Origin: Saccharum officinarum
Lineage: Eukaryota; Streptophyta; Magnoliopsida; Poales; Poaceae
Assembly: GCA_020631735.1 (NCBI GenBank)
Contig: CM036162.1
Coordinates: 93,916,401 to 93,980,400 of the forward strand
Direction of reading: 5' to 3'
Length of the DNA stretch: 64,000 nt
Every line of letters begins with the position of its first letter. Within the stretch, counting starts at the first letter, position 1. Positions 45,001 through 56,485 of this stretch are shown one piece after another. The notes under the pieces were generated by a model. It made no database searches. It had not been told where the DNA came from and saw only the letters and a program-made list of their open reading frames with translations. A program made the position numbers and the translations under genes.

Positions 45001-45967
45001 ACGGGGGCGCGATGATAAGGCCAAAGAGCAGTCGGGCGGCCCCGGGTACATGTGGTTCCTGGCAAGATCGAGACTTTACCTGAATGGTTGACTCGGTGAC
45101 CAATGCCTCACTTTAGCGAGTGAGTGAGGTTTGTGTAAGGAATAAATTACCAGCTGGTTGATAATCAATTCGAATCGCCATCGTTCACTGGATAGTGAAC
45201 ACTTGACTTGAGTTACTTCATCGTAGTAATTCTGATGGAACACTTAGACAGTTATATGGAATATGGCATGATGGAAGTTTTTAATGATCATTGGTTATCC
45301 TTACCTGTTTAATTATATGTTACTCTAGTACAGGTGCAAATGTAGTTGACAGGTTAATAAAGATTTAACTTGATGCAAAGCTTTTGGAAAGATTCTTTAA
45401 ATGCTAGAAATGCCTTTTTGCAATTGAGTCAGCTACCCACCATAAAGCCTGTCATGATCCTTGATGTCTTTTATTTTCGGTTATGTCGGGTAAGTCTAGC
45501 TGAGTACTTTCTCGTACTCAGGACTTTGTTCTCACTTGTTGCAGATGGGCAGATGTATTACGGCTACTGTATCAACTGCCTTTATCCTGCGATGTGAGAA
45601 GCTTAGGACCATGAGCAATGGTCATTAACTACATCTCGTCTGATGCTTTTGTTGGAGATGATCCTGAGCTGACACCTTATTTTGAACTCTGTGTGAGGGT
45701 GTAATTTGAACAATGCTTCCGCTACTTTTATTTAAAACTGGTTTGTAATAACTATGTTTAAACTCCGATATATTTGCGACGCGAACTTTTCTGTAACTTG
45801 TGATGGTGGCCGCTGAACTTATTACGATCTTGGCTGGTATGTAAGTTGGTTTGAAATCCGTCGTGATTTCACGGACTACCGAGTTATACGGGCTTAAGTT
45901 TGTTAAATCGTCTGCTCGGTGGATGATTTTCTTACTTAATCTCGTATAATTGGTCGGTTCTGTTACA
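42090..45967 (+). repeat. 3' LTR of the chromovirus (3878 bp)
   Basis: This copy is collinear with the 5' LTR, with point differences and small deletions; for example the GC-rich block near 42655 is shorter than at 32110. It keeps the acidic ORF (44358-44558), the hairpin (45500-45521) and the terminal TGTTACA. ATGGA follows at 45968-45972. Confidence 0.95.
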
Positions 45968-46166
45968 ATGGAGCAGATATTTCTCAATAGAGTAAAATGC
46001 ATGGATAGTCTATTAACTTGTAAGGGTGTGTCGATTTGGTCCATTAAGTTTGAAAGTGCATTATTGGGTCTAAAACCTTGATTAGTGGTGCATAAAGAAT
46101 CCATATCCCTTCGTTTTATGTTTATATTAGTAGAACCCCTACCCTTCCTTGTGCTAGGGCACTTAC

Positions 46167-46920
46167 CTGGCTCGGTGAACCACTTCTTCTCAATTTGCGC
46201 CATCTCCTCGCCTTCCGCAAGCGTTAGGACCGTGCGCAACACGTCCGGCGTCAGCGGGCTGCCCATCGGGAAGACAAACCTGAAGCTGTCGGTCTTGTAG
46301 ACGGGGCTGAACATGTGTTAGTCGTTGCAGTACTGTGACAGGAAGAGCTTCAGGTACAGGATCTCGTCGAACACGGCGGTACCTGGCCGCTGGACAGCGC
46401 GTCGGCGTACTCCTCCGCCGTGCTGCAACTCCTCATCTTGGCCTCGTCAAAGCCTAGTTTCTGGAGTTGTTGCTTGATGAAGGAGCCCTCGTGGTACCCG
46501 ATGATGGCCCCAGTCCGCTAGAGCTCCTTCATGTTGGCCGCCGTCGGCTGGAGCTTCTGGATCGACAGCATCGATGTCAGGCTCGCCATGTAGCTCGACG
46601 TCAGGATTAGGACGACGAACACCTAGAAGATGAGGTCAAACTGTTGCCACGGCATGCCTCAGAACTCGAGGTTGATCCGGTGCTCGATCGCCTACACACC
46701 ACGAAGCCGATGAAGCAGAAGAAGGCGAGGCTAGCGAGCCACAGGCCGGTGGTCAGCGGCTGCAGGAAGATCCACGTGCTCGTGCTCGTCTCCGTGCGCA
46801 CCGCCACCACCATCGACCACCCCGAGGCGGTGAACGACATGCTGAAGTCCACCTTGCCCATCCTACTCGCCGTGATTGTCACGTCGCTGACGACAATGTC
46901 CGCCCTCTGCAGTCACCATT
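46167..46920 (-). pseudogene. Glutamate receptor-like (GLR) pseudogene fragment
   Basis: Read on the minus strand, this is the ligand-gated channel part of a plant GLR. From 46920 downwards it has DIVVSDVTITASRMGKVDFS (ligand-binding domain), SGWSMVVAV, the membrane segment LWLASLAFFCFIGFVV, then FDLIF, VVLILTSSYMASLTSML (the SYTANLAA-equivalent pore/M3 region). Next are QKLQPTAANMKEL, GFDEAKMRSCSTAEEYADAL, and finally YKTDSFRFVFPMGSPL with LAEGEEMAQIEKKWF. Several in-frame stops and at least three frameshifts destroy it. A splice donor (GTAAGT) remains at 46166-46161, so it derives from a genomic copy. The chromovirus lies about 200 bp downstream in this gene's direction, in the presumed last intron. 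Confidence 0.85.
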
Positions 46921-47088
46921 GGCACGAAACCATGAAGCTTCTCGGTCAGCACATATACACACCCTACGTGCGAATTCGGTTATCTTGGGAGGATATCGGG
47001 GATCACCAGCCTTCGTTTGGCGATGCCGACTATCGGTGTTTGACACCGATAGCCCTGCCACGGGGGTAACCGGGACAGTTGTTCGGGC
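46921..47088. other. Short unidentified sequence ending at the gap
   Basis: No gene is visible. It contains the 9-bp-arm palindrome TATCGGTGT-TTG-ACACCGATA at 47031-47051, which looks like the terminal part of a transposable element. The sequence is cut by the N gap. Confidence 0.4.
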
Positions 47089-47188
47089 NNNNNNNNNNNN
47101 NNNNNNNNNNNNNNNNNNNNNNNNNNNNNNNNNNNNNNNNNNNNNNNNNNNNNNNNNNNNNNNNNNNNNNNNNNNNNNNNNNNNNNNN
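47089..47188. other. Assembly gap (100 N)
   Basis: Exactly 100 N, a conventional placeholder for a gap of unknown length. The sequence on either side (GLR pseudogene side and copia pol side) should not be assumed adjacent. Confidence 0.98.
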
Positions 47189-48710
47189 CCTAAGAATGTA
47201 GAAGAAGCTCTTTCAAGATCCGGATTGGGTGAATGCCATGCATGAAGAATTGAACAACTTCGCCCACAATCAAGTGTGGACACTTGAAGAGCATCCAAAA
47301 GGTGCAAGAGTCATTGAACCAAGTGGGTGTTCCGCAACAAGCAAGATGATTAAGGGGTAGTGGTAAGAACAAGGCAAGACTAGTGGCAAAGGTTCTCTCA
47401 AGTTGAAGGTCTTGATTTTGGAGAGACTTTTGCACACCGTTGCAAGACTTGAAGCCATCCGTATCCTTCTTGCATATGCATCACATCATGAAATGAAACT
47501 ATATCAAATGGATGTGAAAAGTGCATTCTTAAATGGCTTCATAAATGAACTAGTCTTGTTGAACAACCTCCCAAGTTTAAAGACCCTAGATATCCTAATC
47601 ATGTTTATAGGTTGTCCAAGGCGCTATATGGGCTCAAGCAAGCCCTAGAGCGTGGTATGAGCGCCTCCGAGACTTCCTCATAGAGAAGGGCTTCACTATT
47701 GAAGGTTGACACCACACTATTCACCAAGAAATTCAAAGAAGAGATCTTTATTTGTCAAGTGTATGTTGATGATATCATTCGGGTCAATAAATGAAGACTA
47801 TTGCAAAGAATTTGGTGAATTGATGTCAAAGTGTCAAGATGTCAATGATTGGTGAGCTAACATTCTTCTTGGTTTCAAGTCAAGCAAATGAAGAGAGGGA
47901 TCTTTATCTCTCAAGAAAAGATACCAAGGATCTTCTCAAAAGATTCAAGATGGAAGAATGCAAGCCAATCAAGACCCAATGCCAACTAATGGACATCTTG
48001 ACCTAGATAAGGGAGGTAAACCAATCGATCAAACTCTTTACCGTTCTATGATTGGTAGCTTGTTATACCTTACCGCATCTAGGCCCGACATCATGTTTAG
48101 TGTGTGCATGTGTGCCCGCTTTCAAGCATGCCCTAAAGAACCTCACCTAAGTGTCGTAAAAAGAATCCTAAGATATCTTAAGTATACCCCAAGCATTGGA
48201 CTTTGGTACCTCAAAGGAGCTAGATTCCAACTAATTGGCTACTCCAATTCGGATTATGCCGGTTGCAAAATTGATAGAAAAAGCACATCCGGAGGATGCC
48301 ATTTGCTTGGGAGATCCTTAGTATCTTGGTCATCTAAAAAGCAAAATAGTGTGGCTTTGTCCACCGCCGAGGTGAAATACATTGCCGCGGGGGCTTGTTG
48401 TGCACAAATCTTATACATGAAACAAACCCTCCTAGACTATGGAGTTGTTCTTGAAAAGGTGCCGCTTTTATGTGACAATGAAAGTACGGTTAAAATTGCT
48501 AATAATCCGGTACAACACTCTCGCACCAAGCACATTGATATCCGCCACCACTTTCTAAGAGATCATGTTGCTAAAAATGATATATCCCTAGAAGGTGTAA
48601 GAAGTGAAAATCAATTAGCGGATATCTTCACTGAACCTTTAGATGAGGCTACCTTTTGTAGATTGAGATGTGAACTAAATGTGCTTGATTCTAGTAACTT
48701 TAAAAGATGA
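47189..48710 (+). pseudogene. Copia pol fragment A, riddled with small indels up to 47980
   Basis: The fragment starts in the linker before RT (the KNVEEAL segment) and runs to TGA 48708-48710. In 47189-47980 single bases are repeatedly missing or added relative to the copies at 56340-56480 and 62308-64000, for example at doubled bases (CCC to CC, GGG to GG). The RT box YVDD is still readable near 47763 but the frame breaks immediately after it. From about 47970 the frame is clean: RT end, RNase H and the C-terminal motifs, with only substitutions such as AEAEY to AEVKY and DIFTKPL to DIFTEPL. The damage is concentrated next to the N gap. Confidence 0.88.
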
Positions 48711-49199
48711 GCTTGTGTTGTCCCTTGCATTGCATTGTATTTTATGTCATATTTATTTTGCTGCAATGCATCTAGGACTTGTCTAACACGGTTACGATAA
48801 CCCTCCTTTGGAGGAGTGAAAAAGACTAACCTTGGATCAAACTTGATAAGCAACCTAGCTCTCCTTTCTTGTTTTGCATTGCATATGCATGGTTGTTGCT
48901 TTATCGTTTCTTTTCGTTTAGCTTTGAGTAACCTCTATGTTCGTCCATGAATAGAGAGAGCATTTGAAGCTCCCTAGGGTTCATAAACTCTATTGCATGG
49001 CCATACGTTGCTCCTCGGGTGTTTATTGGATATTTTCTTAAAAATAATACTAGCCTAAGGCAAAATATTTTGAAAATTTTGAGGGTTTTGAGTGAGGTCA
49101 CTCATATCTAGTTCTAATTGGTGTTTATTTGAGTCTCTTTGAATTGGAACTTGATTGGGAGAAGTCGCGTCGAAAAATGATTTGAAAAAGAGCTTTTTA

Positions 49200-49545
49200 T
49201 AGCGACCGGACGCTGGACCGGACGCTGCATCGGACGCGGTTCAGTTTCTCCACCGCGTCCGGTCTTAGCGTCCACCAGCGCGTCCGGTCATCCCCGAAGT
49301 TTTCTTCGAAACCTCTAACCAGACGCTGCACCGGACGCACCCCTGTCGACCACCGCGTCCGGTCCCGGTAACCACCACCGCGTCCGGTCATCCGTTCCAA
49401 ATTTTTCGGGCTATGTCAAACCGGACGCTGTCAGCTTCCTATCGTGGATAATCAGACGCGTCCGGTCATTCCAGGAGCTTACTGGAATGTGACCGGACGC
49501 TGTCTCCAACGCGTCCGGTCATTCGAGCACCGCGTCCGGTCATCA
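49200..49545 (+). repeat. CGTCCGGTC motif array, internal region of fragment A
   Basis: About a dozen GACCGGACG / CGTCCGGTC half-sites lie between pol and the env-like leader, at the same relative place as 1505-1880. Some sites have decayed by transitions (for example GCATCGGACG). Confidence 0.8.
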
Positions 49546-50405
49546 CGCATAAAGCGGATCTCACCCTTTTAACCATATGATTGGATCTCAATCTCGTCTT
49601 TCATCCGCCGCCGTTTTCACCGTCTCACCGTCTCGCCGTGTCTGCGCCGCCGCGCCATTGCCGAGCCCACAGATCTCGCCCGCGCCCACTTCCGTGCCAC
49701 CACTGCCACCGCCATTGCCGCACCCGCGCCCGCGCCACCGCTGCCGCAGCACCGAGCAGCTCCGCCGCCGCCGCGCCTGTGCTCACGTGCTTCTCGCCGG
49801 AGCTGCGCCGCCGCAGCCGCACCGCCAAGATCCCCCACGCCCTAGCTTCTCCTTGGAGATCTCCTTTTGCCACGCAAGCCCATCTCCGAAGTCCTCGAGG
49901 TTCACTGAAAACCCTAACCCTAGGTCGCTAGGTCTTCGTCTTCGAATTCTTCTCCGTCTTCGCGATCGTCTCCGTCTCTGCAAGGTGACGTCTTCTCCTT
50001 GGATTAGGGTTTACCGTCGATTTTCTGGTGAATTACTAATTCAATTGTCGATCGATCGTTGATTGTATTCCAGGGTTTTGGTCGCCGTCTTCGGTTAACC
50101 CTAATACGTCGAGATCGTCTTCCAGTCATCGGATCATCGCTCGTCGAGGTAGCTATCGTGGTCATCTCATATCTTACCTCACCTGCTTGCTCTTACTAGG
50201 ATCTCACTTATCTTTTAGATATATATGTTGCTTATAGTAGATCCATCTATTCTATCGTTTCAGTTTGTCCTGTTAGTGCTGAGTGGTTCAGGTGATCAGT
50301 TGTGAATCCGAGGCCAAGCCTGTGGATACGGATTGAGGCCAAGCCTCACAAGGTTCAGTACATCATCTGTCTTTTTAGTTTGTGTCAGTACATCCTCTTG
50401 TCAAT
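49546..50405 (+). promoter_or_regulatory. Gene-like leader of the env-like ORF, fragment A
   Basis: This is the counterpart of 1881-2744. It has a GC-rich CCGCCGC block (49610-49830) and an AACCCTAACCCTAGG telo-box-like word (near 49910). A donor-like CTGCAAG|GTGACG lies near 49985, followed by AT-richer sequence leading to ATG 50406. No protein is recognised here. Confidence 0.35.
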
Positions 50406-50526
50406 ATGGTTCGATGCAAGAACGCTGGTGGGGCACCTAGTGACGGGGATGACAGTCCCCCCAGGAGGACAGAGGTAGCTCGCAGGAAGCGAGTTAAGAT
50501 TGCTGCCAAGAAAAGGAAGAGAACTC
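50406..50526 (+). pseudogene. Env-like ORF of fragment A, truncated by insertion of element B
   Basis: ATG 50406 opens MVRCKNAGGAPSDGDDSP and a basic segment like the other env-like copies. After 40 codons the frame is cut by the LTR of element B at 50527. The last five bases, AACTC (50522-50526), should recur beyond element B as its target duplication. Confidence 0.9.
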
Positions 50527-52243
50527 TGAAAGCATCTAGGCCCCGGTGTTGGTTTCGGCAATTAATGACAACACATAATTACCATGACTAACGTGTGTTT
50601 TGCAGAAACGTTGGTAAGTTAGGTCATGGAGATGATAACTGCTTTGGGCAATATGGTATTCATGTCCCTTGATGGAAATCATTTCGGTTTTCAAAGGATC
50701 AACGATAAGATTAAGGACGGTTAGTTCCGGATGTCAAGGTATTGAGATATATCTGGAATAGTCGTTAGGATCTTTGTTTCTTCCTTTGACCATACTATGA
50801 AGAGGGGCATGAGCGAGTAGCTTGACCTAGGTGAGTCTTGTGTTTAGGTGTGGTGCACACTTGTCAAACTTAGCACTAGGTAGCTCGAGAAAAGCTCAGA
50901 GTTCAGTTAAAAGCAACTTGGTTCAAGTTGCATCGCGTTTAGAAGACGTTTGAGCTGTTTACCTATGACCGGACGCGGTCCTGGTCATGACCGGACGCGT
51001 CCGGTCAGTACTAAATCTTCACTGTGCTTTCAGCTAACTGACCGGACGTGGTCCTTGAGAGGACCGGACGCGGTGGTCAGTCTGACACGTGTTCCAAAGG
51101 GTAAACAGGGTAATCGGACGCGACTGTGAAATGATCGGCGCGTCCGGTCATGTTCCAGTAAGGTCCCGTGGTGACCTGACGTGTCCGGTCACCTATGATC
51201 AGACACGGTCATGCGTCTGGTCATGTTCTAGTAAGGTCCCGTGGTGACCTGACGCGTCCGGTCACCTATGATCGGACGCGGTGATGCGTCAGGTCAGTTT
51301 TCCAGAGAGCTCTTGCATGATCGGACGCGTCCGATCATCCTTGATCGGCGCGTCTGGTCATCTCAGACCGGCGTGTCTGGTCATCACAGATCGGCGCGTC
51401 CGGTCACTCAGCATAGGTTTCCGTTATTCGACCGTTACACCTGACCGACGTGTCCGGTCATATCGACAGGCGTGTCCGGTCAGTGCGCGTCTGGTTGTTT
51501 CAAAAGGTAACGGTTAGTTTTATTTGAGGGGTCTATAAATACACCCCCTCCACCTCTTTTAGAGGTCTCTTGCTCATTTGTTCAGCTGAGAAACACCTTT
51601 AGAGTGTAAGGAAGTGCAAGAGCCCTAGTGAGGATAGTGATTTGCGAATCGAAGTTTGAGAATCCTCTCTAGTGACAAGAGTCAAGCAAGTGTGCATCCA
51701 TCTTCTCATTAGGCTTGTTATGGTCAAGTGAGAGTTCTAGCTTGTTACTCTTGGTGATCGCCATCACCTAGATGGTTCGGTGGTGATTGAGAGTTTGGTG
51801 ATCATCCGACGAGATTGTAGGTGACCCAACTCAAGTTGTGAGCGGTTTTGGGTGATTCGCCGCGACGGAGTGTCGAAGAATTAACCCGTAGAGAGCACTT
51901 GATCCTTGTGCGGATCAAGGGGCAGCTACACCCTTGCGTGGGTGCTCCAACAAGGACTAGTGGGGAGTGGCGACTCTCCGATACCTCGGCAAAACATCGC
52001 CGTGTTCCTATCCCCTACTTTCAAGCATTTACTTTCTTGCATTACTTTCATTGCTTGTTTACTTTCCTAGAATTGCCTTGCTAGTCTAGGATTGGAACTT
52101 AGGGTGGAAAACTTTTGTCGGTAGAATCACAAGGAACACAAGTAGGCACTAGGGGTGAAGTTTGGCTTGTAGGATTTAATTCTTGCAATTAATTTTTAGA
52201 AAAGCCCAATTCACCCCCCCTCTTGGGCATCTTGATCCTTTCA
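50527..52243 (+). repeat. 5' LTR of copia element B (1717 bp)
   Basis: It starts TGAAAGCATCTAGG and ends GATCCTTTCA. It is collinear with and the same length as the LTR at 5660-7376. It contains the CGTCCGGTC array (50965-51485) and the TATA box at 51534-51541. Confidence 0.95.
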
Positions 52244-52245
52244 AT

Positions 52246-52258
52246 TGGTATCGGAGCC
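52246..52258 (+). other. Primer-binding site of element B
   Basis: TGGTATCGGAGCC lies three bases after the LTR and is complementary to the 3' end of initiator Met-tRNA except for one transition. Confidence 0.85.
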
Positions 52259-52296
52259 GTGTTGCTCCTAATTTAGGCTTTACCGCCTAGAGCAAG

Positions 52297-54642
52297 ATGT
52301 CTAATAGGGAAGGACCACCTCCCACTTTTGAGGGAGACAATTTTCCATATTAGAAAATTCGTATGGAGGCGTACCTCGAAGCCATAGATGTTGGGTGCCT
52401 TAGAGCCGCAACCGAAGGGCTTCCTCCTATAATGGATCCCGCTAACCCAAGTGGTGATGAGGAGAAATACGACCGGTGGAATGCAAAAGCAAAAAATGCA
52501 ATCTACCGGGCACTAGGCAAAGATATTTTCAATCGTGTGCGAAATGCCAAAAACGCACACGAATTGTGGGAAAATCTTTGTGCCCTCCATGAGGGAACTA
52601 AGAGTGAGCGTGAGGAACGCTATCATATTGCATTAAAGAAAATTAACTCTTTTGAGATGCTTCCTAAAGAAAGTGCTAACGACATGTACACTCGTTTGAA
52701 TGTTTTTGTAGAAGATCTAAATGCTCTTGGACTCACTAAAATGAGTCAATCGGATGTTGCAAGGAGGATCTTAAGTTTTCTTCCCGTTGAGAAGTATGGA
52801 CACATTGTCACCGTACTTCACCAAAGTGATCTCTCCACCACAACACCAACTCAAGTATTGGGAAAGATCAACGCACATGAGATGTACATGCACATCACTC
52901 TGGAAGAGGGCTCATCATCTTCCAAGAAGAAAGACTTGGCCTTCAAAGCTAGTCATGAAAAGAAAAAGAAGAAGGCCCAAGCCATGATTGTGCAAGAAAG
53001 CTCTAGTGAAAGTAACATTGATGATGAATCACTTGCACTCATGGTAAGGAAGACCACCAAGATGCTCAAGAAGCTAAATAAGAGTGGCATCAAGTTCGAT
53101 GGCAAGAAGAAGAAATTCTTCACTAGTAGCAAAAGGAAGCCAATCTCCGAAATGGATTGCTTCAATTATGGAGAACTTGGCCATCTAGCTCATCAATGCC
53201 CAAAGCCTCCAAAAGATAAGTACAAGAACAAGTACAAGGGCAAGAAAGATGACTCAAGTGATGAAGAAGATGACAAAAGAAAGAATAAGCCATACAAGAA
53301 GAAAGATGGCAAGAAAAGAGAATTCTTCAAGAAGAAGGGAGGCAAGGCCTATATTGTTGGTGATTGGCTCACCGACACTGAATCATCATGTGAGTCCTCC
53401 GGCGATGAAAGTGACAATGACAAAGAAAAGATCACCGCACTTGTGATTGGGCCATCATCATCTTCATCGACATCTTCATCACCACCTTCACCACCATCTT
53501 CACCATCATCTTCTACTACTCAACTATGCCTTATGGCAAAGGGTGATCGAAAGGTACAAAATAGTGATAGTGATGATGATGATGATGATGATAGTGATAG
53601 TGATGATGAATATGATGCTCCCTCTTATGATGAACTAGTAAAATTGTTAAATAAATATTCTAAAATCATAAGGAGGACTAGAAATGAAAATGATGAGCTT
53701 CAACATGAAAATGAATCACTCTCATCTAAGCTTGAAAGTGCACATAATGCTAGGGATGAGCTCATAGATCAACATGAAACTATGTCTTCTTCTCTCAAAG
53801 AGCTTAAAACTTCTAACAAGGAGCTTAGAGATAAACATGATAAAATTGAGAAGAAGCATGGTGAACTCATCACTAGACTAAACTTGCTAAAAGAAGAGTA
53901 CACCGCCTTAAAAATTGATTATGATACTCTTATTGTTGCTAATGAGCTTGCTCTTGAGACACATGATGCTACTAACCAAATTGTTAAGATTGATATAGCT
54001 ACATCATGTGATGACTTGATTGTTGAGAACTTTGAGCAAGGCTCTAGTGGCAAAGGCAAGAGTGTGGTTGAGGCCAACGACTATGATGAGTATGTCAAGC
54101 TCAAGAGTGAAAATGAGATGCTTAAAGTTGAGAACAAGAAGTTGATGGCTCTTGAGAAGCAAGCTTCAAATGAGTCACTCATTGAAGAAAACAAGAAGCT
54201 CAAGCAAGAGAAAGAGCATCTCAAGACCGGCCTAAGCAAGTTCACAAGAGGCCAACACTTCCAAAGTGAGCTACTCATGAACACCGTCATGAAGTTGGAT
54301 AGGAGTGGCATTGACTATTTGGCAAATCAAGAAAAGAAGGTAAAGGCTAAACAACAACAAAGCAAGACAAAGCCCAAGCCAAAGAGATGTGTTGAGTGTG
54401 GACAAGAAGGTCATTTTGCTCATGAGTGCAAAACTCCACCACCACAACCCTTTCCCAAGCATGCTAGACCCTTTGCTTTCAATGCTCACTACATGCCTAG
54501 AAAGGACTCTAGTGGAAAGATGAAAGTCATGTTCTTGGGTCCTCCTAACAAGAATAGGCCAAAGAAAATTTGGGTTGCCAAGTCACTAGTTGAAAAAGTT
54601 AAGGGTCTCTCTCAAGTTTGGGTCCCTAAACAAAAGGCTTGA
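52297..54642 (+). pseudogene. Copia gag of element B (one early nonsense codon)
   Basis: The original start is ATG 52297 (MSNREGPPPTFEGDNF). TAG at 52351-52353, where a Trp codon is expected (PYW-KIRMEAYL in related gags), truncates it; an open frame continues from ATG 52363 to TGA 54640-54642. The capsid domain spans about 52480-52900 (IYRALGKDIFNRVRNAKNAH, HELWENLCALHEGTK). A first zinc knuckle near 53155 reads CFNYGELGHLAHQC, with Tyr replacing the second Cys. A second, intact knuckle, CVECGQEGHFAHEC, lies near 54388-54429. Between them are Lys-rich, Ser/Asp-rich and long coiled-coil segments (about 53620-54260), as in large Sirevirus gags. Confidence 0.88.
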
Positions 54643-54656
54643 TCTCTTGTGTGTAG

Positions 54657-56485
54657 GTGAACTACAAGACCGGTGGATCTCATTGGGTGATTGATAGTGG
54701 TTGCACACAACATATGACCGGTGATCCTCGTATGTTCACCTCACTTGAAGAGGATGGGGTATGTCAAGACAAGATCACATTTGGGGATAATTCAAAGAGC
54801 AAAGTCAAGGGTATAGGCAAGGTTGCAATATCAAATGATCACTCTCTATCAAATGTGCTCTATGTTGCTTCATTGAGTTTCAACCTACTATCCGTTGGGC
54901 AACTTTGTGATCTTGGCTACCAATGCTTGTTTGGTCCAAATGAAGTGGTTGTTACCAAGATAGATGACAAGCAAGTGATTTTCAAGGGCTTTAGATACAA
55001 CAATCTTTATCTTGTTGACTTCACCTCCGAAGATGCAAACTTGATGACATGTTTGTTCACCAAGACCACACTTGGATGGCTTTGGCATAGGAGGCTTACT
55101 CATGTTGGAATGAATACTCTCAACAAGCTATTAAAGAAAGAATTAGTGAGAGGTTTAAAGGATGTAAAATTTGAAAAGGACAAACCTTGTAGTGCATGTC
55201 AAGCCAGCAAACAAGTTGCAAACACTCATCCAACCAAAGCCTACATGTCAACATCAAGAGTACTAGAACTTCTACACATGGATTTGTTTGGTCCTACAAC
55301 TTACAAAAGTTTGGGTGGAAATCTTTATTGTCTTGTGACTGTGGATGACTTCTCAAGATACACTTGGACCTTCTTCCTTCATGACAAATCCAAAGTGGCA
55401 AGTTGCTTCAAGAAGTTTGCAAAGAGAGCTCAAAATGAATTTGAAGTCAAGATAAAGAAGATTAGAAGTGACAATAGAAAAGAGTTTGACAACACCAACA
55501 TTGAAGCCTATTGTGATGAAATTGGAATCAAGCATGAAGTGTCATCAACCTACACTCCTCAACAAAATGGTGTAGTTGAGAGAAAGAACCGGACCTTGAT
55601 CACTCTTGCAAGAACAATGCTAGATGAGTACAATACACTAGAGAAATTGTGGGCCAAGGCAATCAACACCGCATGCTATGCTTCAAATCGCCTCTTCCTA
55701 CAAAAATTCCTTTGCAAGACCCCTTATGAGTTGCTAAATGGGAAGAAGCCGGACGTCTCATTCTTCCGGGTGTTTGGTTGCAAAAGCTACATCTACAAGA
55801 AGCGTCAACACCTAGGGAAGTTCCAAAGACGTTGTGATATTGGTTTTCTTGTTGGCTACTCATCAAAGTCCAAAGCATATAGAGTATTTAACCATGCCAC
55901 CGGTTTGGTTGAGAAAACATATGATGTAGAATTTGATGAATCTAATGGCTCTCAAGGAGCAATTGAGAATTGTGATGATGTAGATGATGAACTATTGAGG
56001 GAGGCCATGAAGAACATGCCGGTGGGTGACATCCAGCCTAAAGATGATGAAGACGATGTACAAATTGTCAATCCACCATCTTCATCATATGTGCCTCAAA
56101 ATGATGACAAGAATGAGAGAGTTGAAAATGAAGACTCCCATGTCTCTCATCATCAAGCCGAGGCACAAGCACAAGATGTTGATGCTCTCCATCCTACTCC
56201 TCAAATGGTTGATCGAAGAAACTCACCTCTACTTCAAGCATATCCACAAGATCTCATCATAGGGAGTCCTACAAAGGGTGTAGTGACTCGATCTCAAAAG
56301 TTTAATTCTTTTGTTGAACATCACTCCTTTGTCTCTTGTCTTGAACCTAAGAATGTAGAAGAAGCTCTTCAAGATCTGGATTGGGTGAATGCCATGCATG
56401 AAGAATTGAATAACTTCGCCCGCAATCAAGTGTGGACACTTGAAGAGCATCCAAAAGGTGCAAGAGTCATTAGAACCAAGTGGGT
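54657..56485 (+). pseudogene. Copia pol of element B (protease, integrase), cut by element C
   Basis: Pol lies in the -1 frame relative to gag and starts after the gag TGA; no ATG is needed if it is made by frameshift or readthrough. The order is protease HWVIDSGCTQHMTG (near 54680-54725), the GAG-pre-integrase HHCC region (LWHRRLTHVGMNTLNKLL, then CSACQASK), and the integrase core with DLFGP, a RSDN-x-KEF box and VVERKNRTL. In the second box Arg (AGA) replaces the usual Gly (RSDNRKEF). The copia integrase C-terminal [16 protein letters not shown] region and an acidic linker follow. The frame runs into element C's LTR just after the RTKWV start of the RT domain. Confidence 0.92.

Larger units (their letters stand above)
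31562..45967 (+). mobile_element. Complete Ty3/gypsy chromovirus with an extra H3-tail ORF
   Basis: This is a full-length element of about 14.4 kb. Both LTRs start TGTAACACCC and end TGTTACA, and the 5-bp target duplication ATGGA is perfect (31557-31561 and 45968-45972). The internal order is primer-binding site, leader, an extra ORF (36249-37265), gag-protease, RT-RNase H-integrase with a C-terminal chromodomain region, and polypurine tract. Pol order and chromodomain place it in the chromoviruses; RT motifs fit the Tekay/Del lineage. Every ORF carries stops or frameshifts, so this copy is not autonomous. The LTRs differ by many point changes and several small indels, so the insertion is not recent. 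Confidence 0.95.
47189..50526 (+). mobile_element. Copia (Sirevirus-like) fragment A
   Basis: The fragment contains the 3' half of pol, the spacer with CGTCCGGTC motifs and the first codons of the env-like ORF. It is cut at 50526 by the 5' LTR of element B. The rest of A would lie beyond B and C, outside the window. Its 5' part is lost in the gap. Confidence 0.9.
50527..56485 (+). mobile_element. Copia (Sirevirus-like) element B, 5' portion
   Basis: The element comprises a 5' LTR, primer-binding site, gag, and pol as far as the start of the RT region, where element C is inserted at 56485/56486. The remainder should lie to the right of element C, outside the window. It was inserted into the env-like ORF of fragment A. 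Confidence 0.93.

Noticed and set aside
47031..47051. Rho-independent-type terminator
   Set aside because: This is a plant nuclear sequence, the palindrome is not followed by a T run, and no gene ends there.
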